Assembly: GCF_018449695.1 (NCBI RefSeq)
Contig: NZ_JAAVUY010000018.1
Location: forward strand, 62,001-126,000
From: Bradyrhizobium sp. dw_411
Lineage (GTDB): Bacteria > Pseudomonadota > Alphaproteobacteria > Rhizobiales > Xanthobacteraceae
DNA: 64,000 nt
Direction: 5' to 3'
Under the pieces are notes generated by a model. The model ran no database searches. It saw only the letters and a program-made list of their open reading frames with translations, and was not told where the DNA came from. The number at the start of each line of letters is the position of its first letter. The first letter of the stretch is position 1. The position numbers and the translations under genes were made by a program. Below are positions 17,839-27,156 of this stretch, in pieces.

Positions 17839-19102
17839 GAAAAAGCCAACTGAGGCTTTCGTATGGGTCTGGCTGCCTGAAGAGACGGCGCCGGTTGTGG
17901 CTGGCCGGCTGTCAGCCTCCGGGGATCGGCTGCTTTTCAACTACGGACGAAGTTATCTTGCGCGGAAAAATGCGATCGCGCTCTACGAGCCGGAGCTACC
18001 GTTGCGAAACGGCGTCTTGCCGCTGACGCCGGGATTGAAAATGCCGAATTGCATACGTGATGCTGCACCTGATGCCTGGGGGCGGCGGGTCCTCATCAAC
18101 CGCAAATTCGGAAAGAAGGACGTTGATACGACGGAGCTTGATGAACTCACTTACCTTCTGGAGTCCGGTTCCGATCGTATAGGCGCATTGGATTTCCAGG
18201 TATCGGCTGATCGATATGTGGCGAGGGAGGCTTCGACGGCCTCACTCGAACAACTTCAAAGCGCGACAGTTTTTGTCGAAAAAGGGATTCCGCTTCCCCC
18301 AGACCTCGATCGTGCTCTCTTGCACGGAAGTTCGATCGGCGGTACCCGCCCGAAAACGATGATCACTTCGAACAACGGGAAGTTCGTCGCCAAATTTTCA
18401 TCGCAGAACGATCTGTACAATGTGGTCAAGGCGGAATTCGTCGCCATGCGGCTTGCGGAGAAAGCCGGTATTGCCACTGCCGCCGTCAGGCTTGAACGTG
18501 CGACCGGAAAAGATGTCATTCTCATCGAGCGCTTCGATCGGCAAAAAGCCGAAGACGGTTGGTGCCGCCGAGTCATGGTTTCGGCTTTAACCCTGCTTAG
18601 CCTTGACGAAATGATGGACCGTTATGCCAGCTACGAAGACTTTGCGACTGTCATGCGCCATAGATTTGTGTCGCCAAAAACCGCGCTAAAAGAATTGTAC
18701 GCAAGGATGGTATTCAATGTGCTTTGCGGCAATACGGACGATCACGCCAGAAATCATGCAGCATTCTGGAATGGCAGCGAGCTATCGTTGACGCCAGCCT
18801 ATGATATCTGTCCGCAATCCAGATCCGGCGGGGAAGCAACGCAGGCAATGCTGATCATGGGCGAACAACGCAGCAGCCAAATATCGTTGTGCCTCAAGGC
18901 GGCCCCGCTTTTTTTACTTAAAGCTGACGATGCCACCGAACTCATTGGTCACCAGATCAAGATCGTCAAGAAGTTCTGGACGGAAGTTTGTGATGCGGCT
19001 GAACTTACGGAAGTAGACCGGAATTTCATGTGGGGACGGCAATTCCTGAATGCCTTCGCCTTTGTTGACGCCCCAGAAGCGCTCACCAAATTGGTCAGCT
19101 AA
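17825..19102 (+). CDS. HipA-family serine/threonine kinase toxin (divergent from E. coli HipA)
   Basis: The 425-residue kinase has an N-terminal HipA domain (residues ~10-115), a Gly-rich nucleotide loop GSSIGGTRPK (168-177), the catalytic motif NTDDHARN (303-310) and the metal-binding YDI motif near 326. The loop lacks the Ser-containing ISxAGAQEK form of E. coli HipA and is closer to the GGxRPK subclass. Targets of such kinases are usually aminoacyl-tRNA synthetases or other proteins; the target here is unknown. The module looks less GC-rich than its neighbours and sits between a catabolic cluster and efe genes, suggesting horizontal acquisition. Confidence 0.85.
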   Translation: MTTSEKKPTEAFVWVWLPEETAPVVAGRLSASGDRLLFNYGRSYLARKNAIALYEPELPLRNGVLPLTPGLKMPNCIRDAAPDAWGRRVLINRKFGKKDVDTTELDELTYLLESGSDRIGALDFQVSADRYVAREASTASLEQLQSATVFVEKGIPLPPDLDRALLHGSSIGGTRPKTMITSNNGKFVAKFSSQNDLYNVVKAEFVAMRLAEKAGIATAAVRLERATGKDVILIERFDRQKAEDGWCRRVMVSALTLLSLDEMMDRYASYEDFATVMRHRFVSPKTALKELYARMVFNVLCGNTDDHARNHAAFWNGSELSLTPAYDICPQSRSGGEATQAMLIMGEQRSSQISLCLKAAPLFLLKADDATELIGHQIKIVKKFWTEVCDAAELTEVDRNFMWGRQFLNAFAFVDAPEALTKLVS

Positions 19103-19118
19103 TCCACATTCGCTTCGA

Positions 19119-20408
19119 TCACGCCTCCAGCAAACCCTGCCCGAGATACCTGCTCTCATCCGCTACGCCCGGCAGCACGAAGAAATAGCCGCCGCCGGTG
19201 GGCTTGATGTATTCCTCGAGCGGCTCGTTGTTGAGGCGCTTCTGGACGGTGAGGAAGCCTGCATCGAGGTTCGACTGGAAGCAGACGAACAACAGGCCCA
19301 TGTCGAGCTGACCGGATGCGGAGATGCCACGCGAGAAGTTGAAGCCGCGCCGCAGGATGAGACTGGGCTCGGTCTCCCTGGTGCGCGGATTGGCCAGACG
19401 GATATGCGCATCGAGCGGAATGCGGTCTCCTTTGGGGTCTTTGGCGTAATCGGGAACGTCATGCTCGGCAGCGAGGCTGAGCGGTGCGCCCGTCATTTTG
19501 TGACGGCCGATGATTTTTTCCTGTTCGCCGAGCGGTGTGCGGTCCCAACGCTCGACCAGATTGCGGATGATGCGCACGACCTGATAGCTGCCATCCGCAG
19601 CCCATGCCGGCTCATCGCTGCCGGGCTGCACCCATACCACGCGGTCCATCAGCGCGTTGTCGCGGCCATCGAGATTGGCGGTGCCGTCCTTGAACCCTAA
19701 GAGATTGCGCACGGTGTCCTTGCCGGCGCGCTTGATGGTGTGCGGGGGCAGGAAGCCATCGAGCTTCCAGCGCAGCGCGATCGAATCCGGCAGGTTCTTG
19801 ATGATGTCGCGCAGCGCGTGAATGTTGGTCTCGGCGGTGTTGGAGCAGATCTGCAGCAACAGGTCGCCGTGACAGAATTTGGGATCGAGCGCATCGTTGG
19901 TAAACCGCTCCATGGTCACCAGATGCTTGGGTTTTTGTGCGGCAATCCCGAAGCGGTCGTCGAACAGGGAGGCGCCGACCGAGACCGTCATGGTGAGATT
20001 GTCGGGATAAATCCGCGGACCCAGCAGGCCGGATTCCGCCGGCGGCAGTTTGGGATCGAGCACCGGGATCGGGCCGGCCTTGGTCAGCACTGAAATCCGC
20101 GTGGTCAGGATGCGCAGCATCTTTTCGAGGCCGGCGCGGTCGTCCGCCAGCACATCGAAAGCCGCGACCATCGCGGCTGCGGGTTGCGGCGTCACCACGC
20201 CCGACTGCCGCCTGCCGAAGAACGGTTGGGCATCGAGCGTGCCGTCGCTTTCATCGTCGGGCGTGCGATCGGCGGCGGCGGCCGGCGTCGGCTTCACGCC
20301 GAGGGCGGCGATGCTGCTGGCAGTGCCGAGTGCTGCGATCAAATGCCGGCGCGTCGGCGTGACGGACGCGATTTCGGTGGCGTCGGAAGGCGGCTGTTTC
20401 TTTGTCAT
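19119..20408 (-). CDS. efeB: EfeB deferrochelatase / Dyp-type peroxidase
   Basis: The 429-residue protein carries a Tat signal (TRRHLIAALG, cleavage near PAAAA). The Dyp-type peroxidase signature GFKDGT lies mid-protein (LLGFKDGTANLDGRDN). Dyp enzymes use heme with a proximal His, here probably within the His-containing segments of the C-terminal half. In EfeUOB systems it oxidises ferrous iron or releases iron from heme in the periplasm. It is the third gene of the operon, 9 bases after efeO, and the order efeU-efeO-efeB is the standard one. Confidence 0.92.
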   Translation of the reverse strand: MTKKQPPSDATEIASVTPTRRHLIAALGTASSIAALGVKPTPAAAADRTPDDESDGTLDAQPFFGRRQSGVVTPQPAAAMVAAFDVLADDRAGLEKMLRILTTRISVLTKAGPIPVLDPKLPPAESGLLGPRIYPDNLTMTVSVGASLFDDRFGIAAQKPKHLVTMERFTNDALDPKFCHGDLLLQICSNTAETNIHALRDIIKNLPDSIALRWKLDGFLPPHTIKRAGKDTVRNLLGFKDGTANLDGRDNALMDRVVWVQPGSDEPAWAADGSYQVVRIIRNLVERWDRTPLGEQEKIIGRHKMTGAPLSLAAEHDVPDYAKDPKGDRIPLDAHIRLANPRTRETEPSLILRRGFNFSRGISASGQLDMGLLFVCFQSNLDAGFLTVQKRLNNEPLEEYIKPTGGGYFFVLPGVADESRYLGQGLLEA

Positions 20409-20417
20409 GATGCGATC

Positions 20418-21578
20418 TCAGTCGAGGCCGAGGGTGCCGCGCAATTGCGAGAGATCCTCGGCCAGAGCGGTGATGGCGCCTTTGAGGGCGTTACGGTCGC
20501 GGGGTGAAAGCTTGTCGTAGGTCGTCATCTGGCGGTCCTTGTTGCGATAGAGCGCGAGCAGTCCGTCGACCTTGGTGAAATTCGTCTGGATGCGCGTATC
20601 GAGCTTCGGATTTCGCGCCGCGATCAGCGGATGCAAGAGATCGAAGATCTTCTGCGCGCCGTCCACATTGGCCTGGAAATCCCACAAATCCGTTCCGCTG
20701 TAGCGTTCTTCCTCGCCGCTGACCTTGGTGGCCGCGACTTCCTCGATCAGCGCCGCGGCACCGCCCACCATCTTGTTGGGCGGAATCGCAAGATCGGCAA
20801 TGCGGCCTTGCAGCTCCTGCAGGTCGCGCATCAGGCGGTCGGCCACCGGCTCCATGCCCGCAGTGGTCTTTTCCGCAAACAGCGCCTTCTCGATACGGTG
20901 AAAGCCGCCGAAAGCCGGATCGTTTTCCTTCTTCTCGAAATCGTCGGCGCGGGCATCGATGCTCTTGTCGAGATCGCTGAAGAGTTCGGCGATCGGCTCG
21001 ATTCGCTCAAAATGCTGGCGCGTCGGCGCGTACAGGTTCTGCGCCTCCTCCAGCTTTCCGGTCTTCACCGCGTCGATAAAGATTTTGGTCTTGGCGATGA
21101 GATCGACGATCTCCTTGGTGACGTAGACCTTGTATTCGGTCAGCGGTCCCGCGAGATCGGACATGCCCGGCTCGGCCTTTGCCTCGGTGGTGCCCGTGGC
21201 CGTTACCGTAATCGTGCCTTTCGGGTTGTTCAGGAGGCCGCAGGTCATCTGGTATTGGCCCGCCTTGAGCGTCGCGGTCAGGCTCTGCACGAAACCGGGG
21301 ACGATGTTTTCGCGTTCCTCGACCACCATGACGCCATCGAGGATTTCCCATTCAAGCACGCGGGCACTCGCGTTCTTGATCCTGAACGTGGTCTTGCCTT
21401 CCGGCACCGTCACGACGTTGGGCTCACACCCCTTGCCGGTGATGGTGATCGCGACCGGTTGCGAAGCCTCCGGCGTTGCTGCGAAGCCCTGACCGCAGAG
21501 CGCCACTCCCGCGAGCGAGATACCGGCGCAAGCCGCAAGGCGAGAGTTTCGAAACGACGCGAAAGGAATCGACGACAT
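20418..21578 (-). CDS. efeO: EfeO periplasmic iron-uptake protein (cupredoxin + M75)
   Basis: The protein has 386 residues from the ATG giving MSSIPFASFRNS; a TTG two codons earlier is also in frame. A signal peptide ends near GFAA. Then comes a cupredoxin-like domain with Cys and Met ligand candidates (GKGCEPNVV, YQMTCGLLNN) and an imelysin/M75 domain with the HxxE motif in FGGFHRIEKALF. It is thought to bind and oxidise or hand iron to the EfeU permease. Both domains found in the long form of EfeO are present. Confidence 0.92.
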   Translation of the reverse strand: MSSIPFASFRNSRLAACAGISLAGVALCGQGFAATPEASQPVAITITGKGCEPNVVTVPEGKTTFRIKNASARVLEWEILDGVMVVEERENIVPGFVQSLTATLKAGQYQMTCGLLNNPKGTITVTATGTTEAKAEPGMSDLAGPLTEYKVYVTKEIVDLIAKTKIFIDAVKTGKLEEAQNLYAPTRQHFERIEPIAELFSDLDKSIDARADDFEKKENDPAFGGFHRIEKALFAEKTTAGMEPVADRLMRDLQELQGRIADLAIPPNKMVGGAAALIEEVAATKVSGEEERYSGTDLWDFQANVDGAQKIFDLLHPLIAARNPKLDTRIQTNFTKVDGLLALYRNKDRQMTTYDKLSPRDRNALKGAITALAEDLSQLRGTLGLD

Positions 21579-21608
21579 CAGCAAATATCTTTCAACACGC
21601 AGAAAAAA

Positions 21609-22436
21609 TCAGGCGGGGCGGGGAACGGCGGGCGAGCGCCGCTGCCGATAAAACAGAAACAGCGCCGGTAGCAGGAACGCCAGATAGATGATGACCTCGC
21701 CGACCGTGGGCGCATCCTGATAGCCGAAGATGCCGGTCAATAGCGTTCCGACAATGCTGTCGCTCGGCAATACGCCGCTGACATCGAACGCGGTCTGTTG
21801 AAGCGCATTCCAGATTCCGGCCTCATGGAAGGCCCGGATCGCGCTGGCCGCGAGACCTGCCGCGACAAAGATGATGAACACGCCGGTCCAGCGGAAGAAC
21901 GTCGCCAGATTGAGCCGGATGCCGCCGCGATAAAGCGCGACGCCGAACGCGAAGGCGCAGAGCACGCCCAGCGCAGCGCCGATCGGCACGCCGATGCCGA
22001 CATCCTGCTGCAAGGTCGCGATCAGAAAGAACACCGATTCCAGTCCTTCGCGGCCGACGGCGAGAAACGCCATGCCGACCAGCGCGAAACTGTGACGATC
22101 ATCGGATTTCGTGGCGGCGTCGATGGAATCATGCAACTGGGCTTTGATGGAGCGCGCGGCCTTGGCCATCCAGAACACCATCGATGCCAGAATGCCGGTC
22201 GCCAGCAGCGCGACAATGCCCTCGAACAGCTCCTGCATCTTCTGCGGAAATTCGGCGCCGGCCATTTCCAGCGCGATGCCGAGCGCGGTGCAGAGCAATA
22301 GCGCGATGGCCACGCCGATCCAGACCGAGGGCAGCATGTTCTCGCGGCCGGTCTGTTTGAGATAGCCGGCGATGATGCCGACGATCAGCGCCGCCTCAAT
22401 ACCTTCGCGGAGCATGATCAGGAACGCGACGAGCAA
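21609..22436 (-). CDS. efeU: EfeU / FTR1-family iron permease
   Basis: The chosen start is a TTG giving MLVAFLIMLREGIEAALIVG, because an AAGGA ribosome-binding site lies about 8 bases upstream and FTR1 proteins normally begin with this transmembrane helix. The frame extends 34 codons further without family similarity. The 275-residue protein has seven membrane segments and the two hallmark RExxE motifs, REGIE near residue 10 and REGLE in GREGLESVFFL. It imports iron across the inner membrane, with EfeO and EfeB acting in the periplasm. No convincing Fur, Irr or RirA box was recognised upstream. Confidence 0.9.
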   Translation of the reverse strand: MLVAFLIMLREGIEAALIVGIIAGYLKQTGRENMLPSVWIGVAIALLLCTALGIALEMAGAEFPQKMQELFEGIVALLATGILASMVFWMAKAARSIKAQLHDSIDAATKSDDRHSFALVGMAFLAVGREGLESVFFLIATLQQDVGIGVPIGAALGVLCAFAFGVALYRGGIRLNLATFFRWTGVFIIFVAAGLAASAIRAFHEAGIWNALQQTAFDVSGVLPSDSIVGTLLTGIFGYQDAPTVGEVIIYLAFLLPALFLFYRQRRSPAVPRPA

Positions 22437-22571
22437 GAATGCATCCTTTTTCAGGGGTGAAAACGGTTCACTTTGTAACACCCAAATAACGGCTATATGA
22501 TTGGAATCGTTAAAAACTAGCGTGGCTGTGACCGGCAACAGGGCCGATTTGGCAGCCCCGATTTGACAGGG

Positions 22572-23171
22572 TTAATCCGCGCCGGAGGCGTCGGTCTTGC
22601 CGGAACTGATCGAGGCCAGGGTCCAGCGGCCGCCATGGCCGCTGAGCCGGACCAGCGACAGCGGCGCGATATCGATGTGCCAGAAGGATTGCGGCGGCGC
22701 TTTGAGTGCGCAGACAATGGCGGCACGCATCACCGAAGCGTGGGTGACGGCGACAACCGTCCCGGGTGCCGCACTCTGTGCGTCCAGCCAACTCGATACC
22801 CGCGCGATCAGCGCCGCCATGGATTCCCCGCCATGGGGCGTCGCTTCCGGATTGCCGATCCATTCGGCCATGGCTTGCGGCTCCTGCGCCTGCACTTCCT
22901 CGAAGGTGCGCCCGGTCCATTGGCCGTAATCGCAATCGCGCAATGTGAGGTCGATCGTAGCCGTGAGCCCAAGCGCCTCGGCGGTCTGGCGGGCCCGCAG
23001 CGCCGGGCTCGTCAAACAGCGATCATTGTGGCGCAAGGAATTCAGGAAGGAATTCGGGAAAGCTGCGAGCTTTTGCCGTCCCTGATCGTCGAGCGGCTCA
23101 TCGGCCGGAAAGGTCGAGGTCCGCACCGCCGACGTGGAGGCATGGCAGAGCAGTTTTAGACGCGTGGCCAT
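22572..23171 (-). CDS. Histidine-phosphatase-superfamily protein, altered active site
   Basis: The 199-residue protein has the phosphoglycerate-mutase-like layout. Its signature, normally RHG, reads LLCHAST: His10 is kept but Arg is replaced by Cys and Gly by Ala. Later elements are partly kept: SPALRARQTAEAL, and the second His in VAVTHAS. The usual WEG is WTG, so the acid residue is also missing. It follows cbtA by 68 bases and continues the cobalt-transport unit. It could be a degenerate alpha-ribazole-phosphatase (CobC) relative or a cobalt-system accessory protein; catalysis is doubtful from sequence. Confidence 0.72.
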   Translation of the reverse strand: MATRLKLLCHASTSAVRTSTFPADEPLDDQGRQKLAAFPNSFLNSLRHNDRCLTSPALRARQTAEALGLTATIDLTLRDCDYGQWTGRTFEEVQAQEPQAMAEWIGNPEATPHGGESMAALIARVSSWLDAQSAAPGTVVAVTHASVMRAAIVCALKAPPQSFWHIDIAPLSLVRLSGHGGRWTLASISSGKTDASGAD

Positions 23172-23239
23172 CGGTCAAACTGCCCCACAGCACATACACG
23201 CCGATCTTGCGCCCCTGTCGCGAGAGGCGGGCAACCGGC

Positions 23240-24076
23240 TTAATATCTCGCGGTCTTCAGCCGCAGAAAATTCCGGCTTCCTTCCGCACGCTCCGCCAGC
23301 GCGCCGAAGGCGAGGCCGATCACGGTCCACATGATGAGCTGCGCACCGGCTGAGGCTATTCTAAACTGCCACAGCACGACGGCGGGAAACGCATCGGGGA
23401 CCTCGTTGACTTCGGGCAGCGCCAGAGCGACGCAGATAACGACGATGAAATAGGCCGCGCTCGCCATCAGTGCCGCGTTCCAGCCGCCATGGCGTTGCAG
23501 CAACCGGTTGCGCAGCATCCAGGCGGCGATCATCGCTGCGAGCGAGATCGCGATCATCGCGAAATAGAATGCGGTGCGCATGCCGAGCGTCTCGGGATTG
23601 CCCACCGCCGGCGGATTGGCCGGATATTTCATGATCGGCACGAAATAGACCGCGATGATGCCGCAGATCGCCAGCAGCGCGGAAGTCGTTCGCGCATCGA
23701 AGTCGCCCATGCGACGATAGGCCAGCGCGAATACCAGAGCAAACAGACCGCCGAACGCCGTGTTGTACACCGTCACGCCGGTGAACAGGCCGAGGCCGGC
23801 CTGGGTCGATCGGCTGACCAGTTCTTCGGGCTCGTCCTTTGCCATTTCCGCCGACTTGGGTGTCGCAGACGCGGAATGATCATGCATGGAATGGTCATGC
23901 GCGGAATGATCGTGCTGGGGTTGCCCGGCGCCGGGCTTTTCCCTGGCCTCCATCGCCGACTCAAAAGCGATGGCGCGATCGACTTGCGGCTCACCCACCA
24001 GTTTCAGGAAGCCGAAACACAACAGGCCCGCGACAAAACCGACCAGCATCCCGCGTGTCAGAAGGATTCCGACCAT
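23240..24076 (-). CDS. cbtA: CbtA cobalt transporter subunit
   Basis: The 278-residue membrane protein starts at MVGILLTRGMLVGF, with GAGGA about 9 bases upstream; the frame runs 20 codons further but lacks a ribosome-binding site there. It has about six membrane segments. After the first comes a His/Asp-rich loop with repeated HDHS units (QHDHSAHDHSMHDHSA), a plausible metal-binding antenna. CbtA works with CbtB and is found in B12-linked loci, so cobalt uptake is the expected role. It lies 63 bases downstream of cbtB. Confidence 0.9.
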   Translation of the reverse strand: MVGILLTRGMLVGFVAGLLCFGFLKLVGEPQVDRAIAFESAMEAREKPGAGQPQHDHSAHDHSMHDHSASATPKSAEMAKDEPEELVSRSTQAGLGLFTGVTVYNTAFGGLFALVFALAYRRMGDFDARTTSALLAICGIIAVYFVPIMKYPANPPAVGNPETLGMRTAFYFAMIAISLAAMIAAWMLRNRLLQRHGGWNAALMASAAYFIVVICVALALPEVNEVPDAFPAVVLWQFRIASAGAQLIMWTVIGLAFGALAERAEGSRNFLRLKTARY

Positions 24077-24139
24077 CCTAGTTTCCTCGTGTGAGACGGC
24101 GGTCGCGCGCGCCTGGATTCGCGACAAGCCGATCATGCG

Positions 24140-24349
24140 TTAGTGGCAGGGGAAGCCAAGCAGATGGCGGCCATCGTGCAGGAACTCGTGCACATACATG
24201 CCGCGGATCAGCGACGTTGCGCCTTCTTCGGCACCGACAAAATACAGCGCAATCATCAGCACGAGACCGGCGAAAACGGCCCAGGGCAGCACTTCGCGAA
24301 CCGGAATCGCGACAGGCGCGGCTGTCGGCGCAAATGTTACGGATGTCAT
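24140..24349 (-). CDS. cbtB: CbtB cobalt transporter subunit
   Basis: The 69-residue protein has one membrane helix (LPWAVFAGLVLMIALYFVG) and the family's conserved C-terminal metal-ligand motif HEFLHDGRHLLGFPCH. An AGGAG site precedes the ATG. It is the first gene of the minus-strand cbtB-cbtA-phosphatase unit. No B12 riboswitch could be read on the minus strand upstream, although the divergent plus-strand unit has one. Confidence 0.92.
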   Translation of the reverse strand: MTSVTFAPTAAPVAIPVREVLPWAVFAGLVLMIALYFVGAEEGATSLIRGMYVHEFLHDGRHLLGFPCH

Positions 24350-24702
24350 CCCTGAACTCCTGAATATGGGACCGTAAGAGGCCCGCTGATGTGCGAGGCG
24401 GATTCGACCTTAGGCCTGATATCCGCCCGCAAGAACCGGAAGATCGCCGATTCCCATCTTTGTGATCGGTAAGCGATTGAGCATAAAGAGGGGCCGGACA
24501 TTGTCAATGAACGGCTACCTCGTCCGTTGCGCTCCGATTCCGGCAGCATCCTCAAGCGGAGTGGATATTGTAACAGAGAAAAGGGGAGTCGCTCCAAATC
24601 CTGTTGCCGGAATCACACGCTCCGCCAGTGAAATTCCGAAGCTTTTGGCATGGATGCCTGTCGCGTTGACAGGGATGGCGGGATGGTTTCAGGATAAATG
24701 TG
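24350..24702. other. Divergent intergenic region between cbtB and the B12 riboswitch
   Basis: About 350 bases contain the promoter of cbtBA on the minus strand and that of the riboswitch-controlled transcript on the plus strand. Reading the minus strand for the B12-box elements found none. No protein-coding frame with family character was seen. Confidence 0.4.
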
Positions 24703-24912
24703 TTCAGGTTTGTTGGTCGCGCTGATCGGCAAAAGGGAATTCGGTGAGGCCTGTCTCGTCCTGACGAATATCGTTGTGACGGTGAGCCAAATCCGAAGCT
24801 GCGCCCGCAACTGTAGGCGGTGAGTCCTTCTCCAAAAGGCCACTGGGTTTTTCAGGCAAAACCCGGGAAGGCGGAGAGGGGTTATGACCCGCGAGCCAGG
24901 AGACCGACCTGG
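24703..24912 (+). promoter_or_regulatory. Cobalamin riboswitch 1 (upstream of porin/cobF)
   Basis: Conserved elements occur in order: GGGAATTCGGTG (24735 on), a GCTGCGCCCGCAACTGTAGGCGGTGAG core, GCCACTGGG (24839 on), a CCCGGGAAGGCG segment, and the B12 box GCGAGCCAGGAGACC ending near 24904. The ends CAGGT and ACCTG can pair as P1. When adenosylcobalamin binds, expression of the downstream gene should drop. The first gene downstream is an outer-membrane protein, and the cobF operon follows ~260 bases after it. Confidence 0.92.
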
Positions 24913-25069
24913 GCAAGTCATCCATCCGGCGTGCGGTGCGCGCGCAGGGCGCGGTCTTTTCGCTGCGGTGACAGAACTGGAACTGTCTGCGGATGGAGGG
25001 GCGGCCTTGGCGGCGCGTTTGATCTCGATTTCTCCGAAAATTTTGCCGGAAAGGATTTTGCCGGAAGGT

Positions 25070-27148
25070 GTGACGCCGCGCTTGCGCGGGCGGACGAGCC
25101 GTGCCGCGCTGCTGGCGAGCGCAGTGATCCTTCAGATAACCGGCCCCCTGGCGGCTGCCGATCTTCCGATCGCCTATAAGGCGCTGCCTACGCCTAAAGC
25201 CTTTGACTGGACCGGTTTCTATGTCGGCGGGCATTTGGGCGTCGCGACGGGCAATTCGGATTGGACCGCCACCCCGACAGTGGCAGGTCTGCCGCTGGTA
25301 TCAGGCTCGATGACCGTGTTTCAGGCGCCCGATCATTTTTTCGAATCGGGAAGTTTTTTCGCGGGCGCGCAGGTCGGCTACAACACCATACTCTCCAACC
25401 GCGTCCTGATCGGCGGCGAAGCCGACATTTCGTTTCATCCCTTTCCTGACGTGAATGGATTGTCGATCACGGGCGTGTCCAATTTCAATTCGCCGGTGCT
25501 CGGCCCGGCAAGCCTGAGCGAAACGGCGATCACGTTCGGCACGGTGCGCGGCCGCATCGGATACGCGCCCGGAAGCTGGCTGTTCTATGCGACCGGCGGT
25601 CTGGCCTGGACCTACAACCAGCAGACACTCACGCAAACGGCGTCCGGCAACAGCGAAGCGCCGTTCCTGTGGCGGTTCGGCTGGGCGGCGGGGGCCGGCG
25701 TTGAATTTCCGGTGGCGCCGAACTGGACCGCGAAGGCCGAATATTTGTGGACCGGCTATCCGACCACCAGCGTAAACTACCCGTTCTCGGGACAGCGCAT
25801 CAGTTCCGATTTTTCGCTGCAGGAGCTTCGGCTCGGGCTGAACTATCATTTCGGTTCGCCGCAGGCGTCGTTTGTGGTGGCGCCGTTCGCGCCCGATATC
25901 ATCAGCGTGCACGGACAGGCGACTTTCGTCGACCAGGGCTATCCGTCGTTCCGCTCGCCCTATGAGGGCACCAACAGCCTATCAGGCGGCGGCCAGAACC
26001 GGGAGACCTTCGACCTCACGCTGTTCGCTGGCGTGAAGCTGTGGCAGGGCGCCGAGTTCTGGACCAACCCCGAGATCGATCAGGGTTTTGGGTTGAACAA
26101 TACCCACGGCACCGCTGGTTCCTTGAGTGGTGAGTCTTACAAGCTCGGCCAGGCCGATCCCTATGCGCGCATTCAGCGCGCTTTTCTGCGCCAGACCATC
26201 AATCTCGGCGGCGATACCGAAAAGGTCGATGCCGACATGAATCAATTTGCGGGGTCGCGCAGCACCGACCGGCTGGTGCTGACGGTGGGCCGGTTCAGTG
26301 CCGCCGACCTCTTCGATACCAACAAATACGCCACCAATCCGAAGACCGATTTCCTGAACTGGGCGTTCATCAATACCGGCACGTTCGACTATGCCGGCGA
26401 TGGCTGGGGCTACACCTACGGCGGCGCAGCCGAATGGTACCAGGGCCGCTGGACGCTGCGCGCGGGTGTGTTCGATCTGTCGACATCGCCCGCGGGAGGC
26501 GTAAGCCCGACAGCGTACGGGCTCGACTCGACCTTCCAGCAATTCCAGATGGTGGGAGAAATCGAGGAACGCCATGAACTGTGGGGACAGCCGGGCAAGA
26601 TCAAGATCACCGGACTCCTCAGCCGCGGTAATGCCGGGCAATACTCGGATGCGGTCGCGCTGGCACTGGCCACCGGTCTGCCGGCCGATATCAATGCTGT
26701 CAGGTCCTACACCAGCCGTCCCAGCGTCAGCATGAATATCGAACAGCAGGTCAACGACAATCTCGGCGTTTTTCTTCGCGCCGGCTGGGCCGATGGCAAT
26801 ATCGAGCCGTGGGATTTCACCGATATCGACCGCACCATCGCGGCCGGCGTTTCCATCAACGGCAAATCATGGGGACGTCCGGACGACACCATCGGCGTTG
26901 CCGGCGTTATCAATGGCATCTCCGCCGCCCATGTCGCATTCCTCAATGCCGGTGGCCTCGGCATTCTCGTCGGCGACGGGCAGTTGAATAATTACGGCCT
27001 CGAGAAAATCTTCGAGGCTTATTACAGCTATGCGCTGAACGCTTCGTCGAAAGTGTCGTTCGACTACCAGTTCGTCAGCAACCCCGGTTACAACGCCGAC
27101 CGCGGCCCCGTGAACGCTTTTGCCGCGCGATATCACTGGCAGTTTTAG
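25070..27148 (+). CDS. Two-barrel outer-membrane protein: Omp25/31-like barrel fused to OprB-like porin
   Basis: The open frame begins inside the riboswitch, so the real start is later. The GTG giving MTPRLRGRTSRAALLASAV makes a good signal peptide (cleavage near AAADLP), but the start is uncertain. Mature residues ~1-250 resemble an Omp25/Omp31-type barrel (FDWTGFYVGGHLGVATG ... LQELRLGLNYHFG). The remaining ~400 resemble OprB-type porins (TFDLTLFAGVKLWQGAEFW, ending in FAARYHWQF with a terminal aromatic). Two barrels are thus joined in one chain. Control by a B12 riboswitch suggests uptake of cobalt, corrinoid or a precursor rather than sugar, but that is inference. No TonB box was seen. 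Confidence 0.75.
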   Translation: MTPRLRGRTSRAALLASAVILQITGPLAAADLPIAYKALPTPKAFDWTGFYVGGHLGVATGNSDWTATPTVAGLPLVSGSMTVFQAPDHFFESGSFFAGAQVGYNTILSNRVLIGGEADISFHPFPDVNGLSITGVSNFNSPVLGPASLSETAITFGTVRGRIGYAPGSWLFYATGGLAWTYNQQTLTQTASGNSEAPFLWRFGWAAGAGVEFPVAPNWTAKAEYLWTGYPTTSVNYPFSGQRISSDFSLQELRLGLNYHFGSPQASFVVAPFAPDIISVHGQATFVDQGYPSFRSPYEGTNSLSGGGQNRETFDLTLFAGVKLWQGAEFWTNPEIDQGFGLNNTHGTAGSLSGESYKLGQADPYARIQRAFLRQTINLGGDTEKVDADMNQFAGSRSTDRLVLTVGRFSAADLFDTNKYATNPKTDFLNWAFINTGTFDYAGDGWGYTYGGAAEWYQGRWTLRAGVFDLSTSPAGGVSPTAYGLDSTFQQFQMVGEIEERHELWGQPGKIKITGLLSRGNAGQYSDAVALALATGLPADINAVRSYTSRPSVSMNIEQQVNDNLGVFLRAGWADGNIEPWDFTDIDRTIAAGVSINGKSWGRPDDTIGVAGVINGISAAHVAFLNAGGLGILVGDGQLNNYGLEKIFEAYYSYALNASSKVSFDYQFVSNPGYNADRGPVNAFAARYHWQF

Positions 27149-27156
27149 TGGATGAT

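Noticed and set aside
24350..24702. A second B12 riboswitch on the minus strand for cbtBA
   Set aside because: No B12 box, GCCACTG or GCAACTGTAA-like core could be read on that strand.
24884..25069. N-terminal extension of the porin reading frame
   Set aside because: It begins inside the riboswitch B12-box region, and a signal peptide appears only later, so the extension is very unlikely to be translated.
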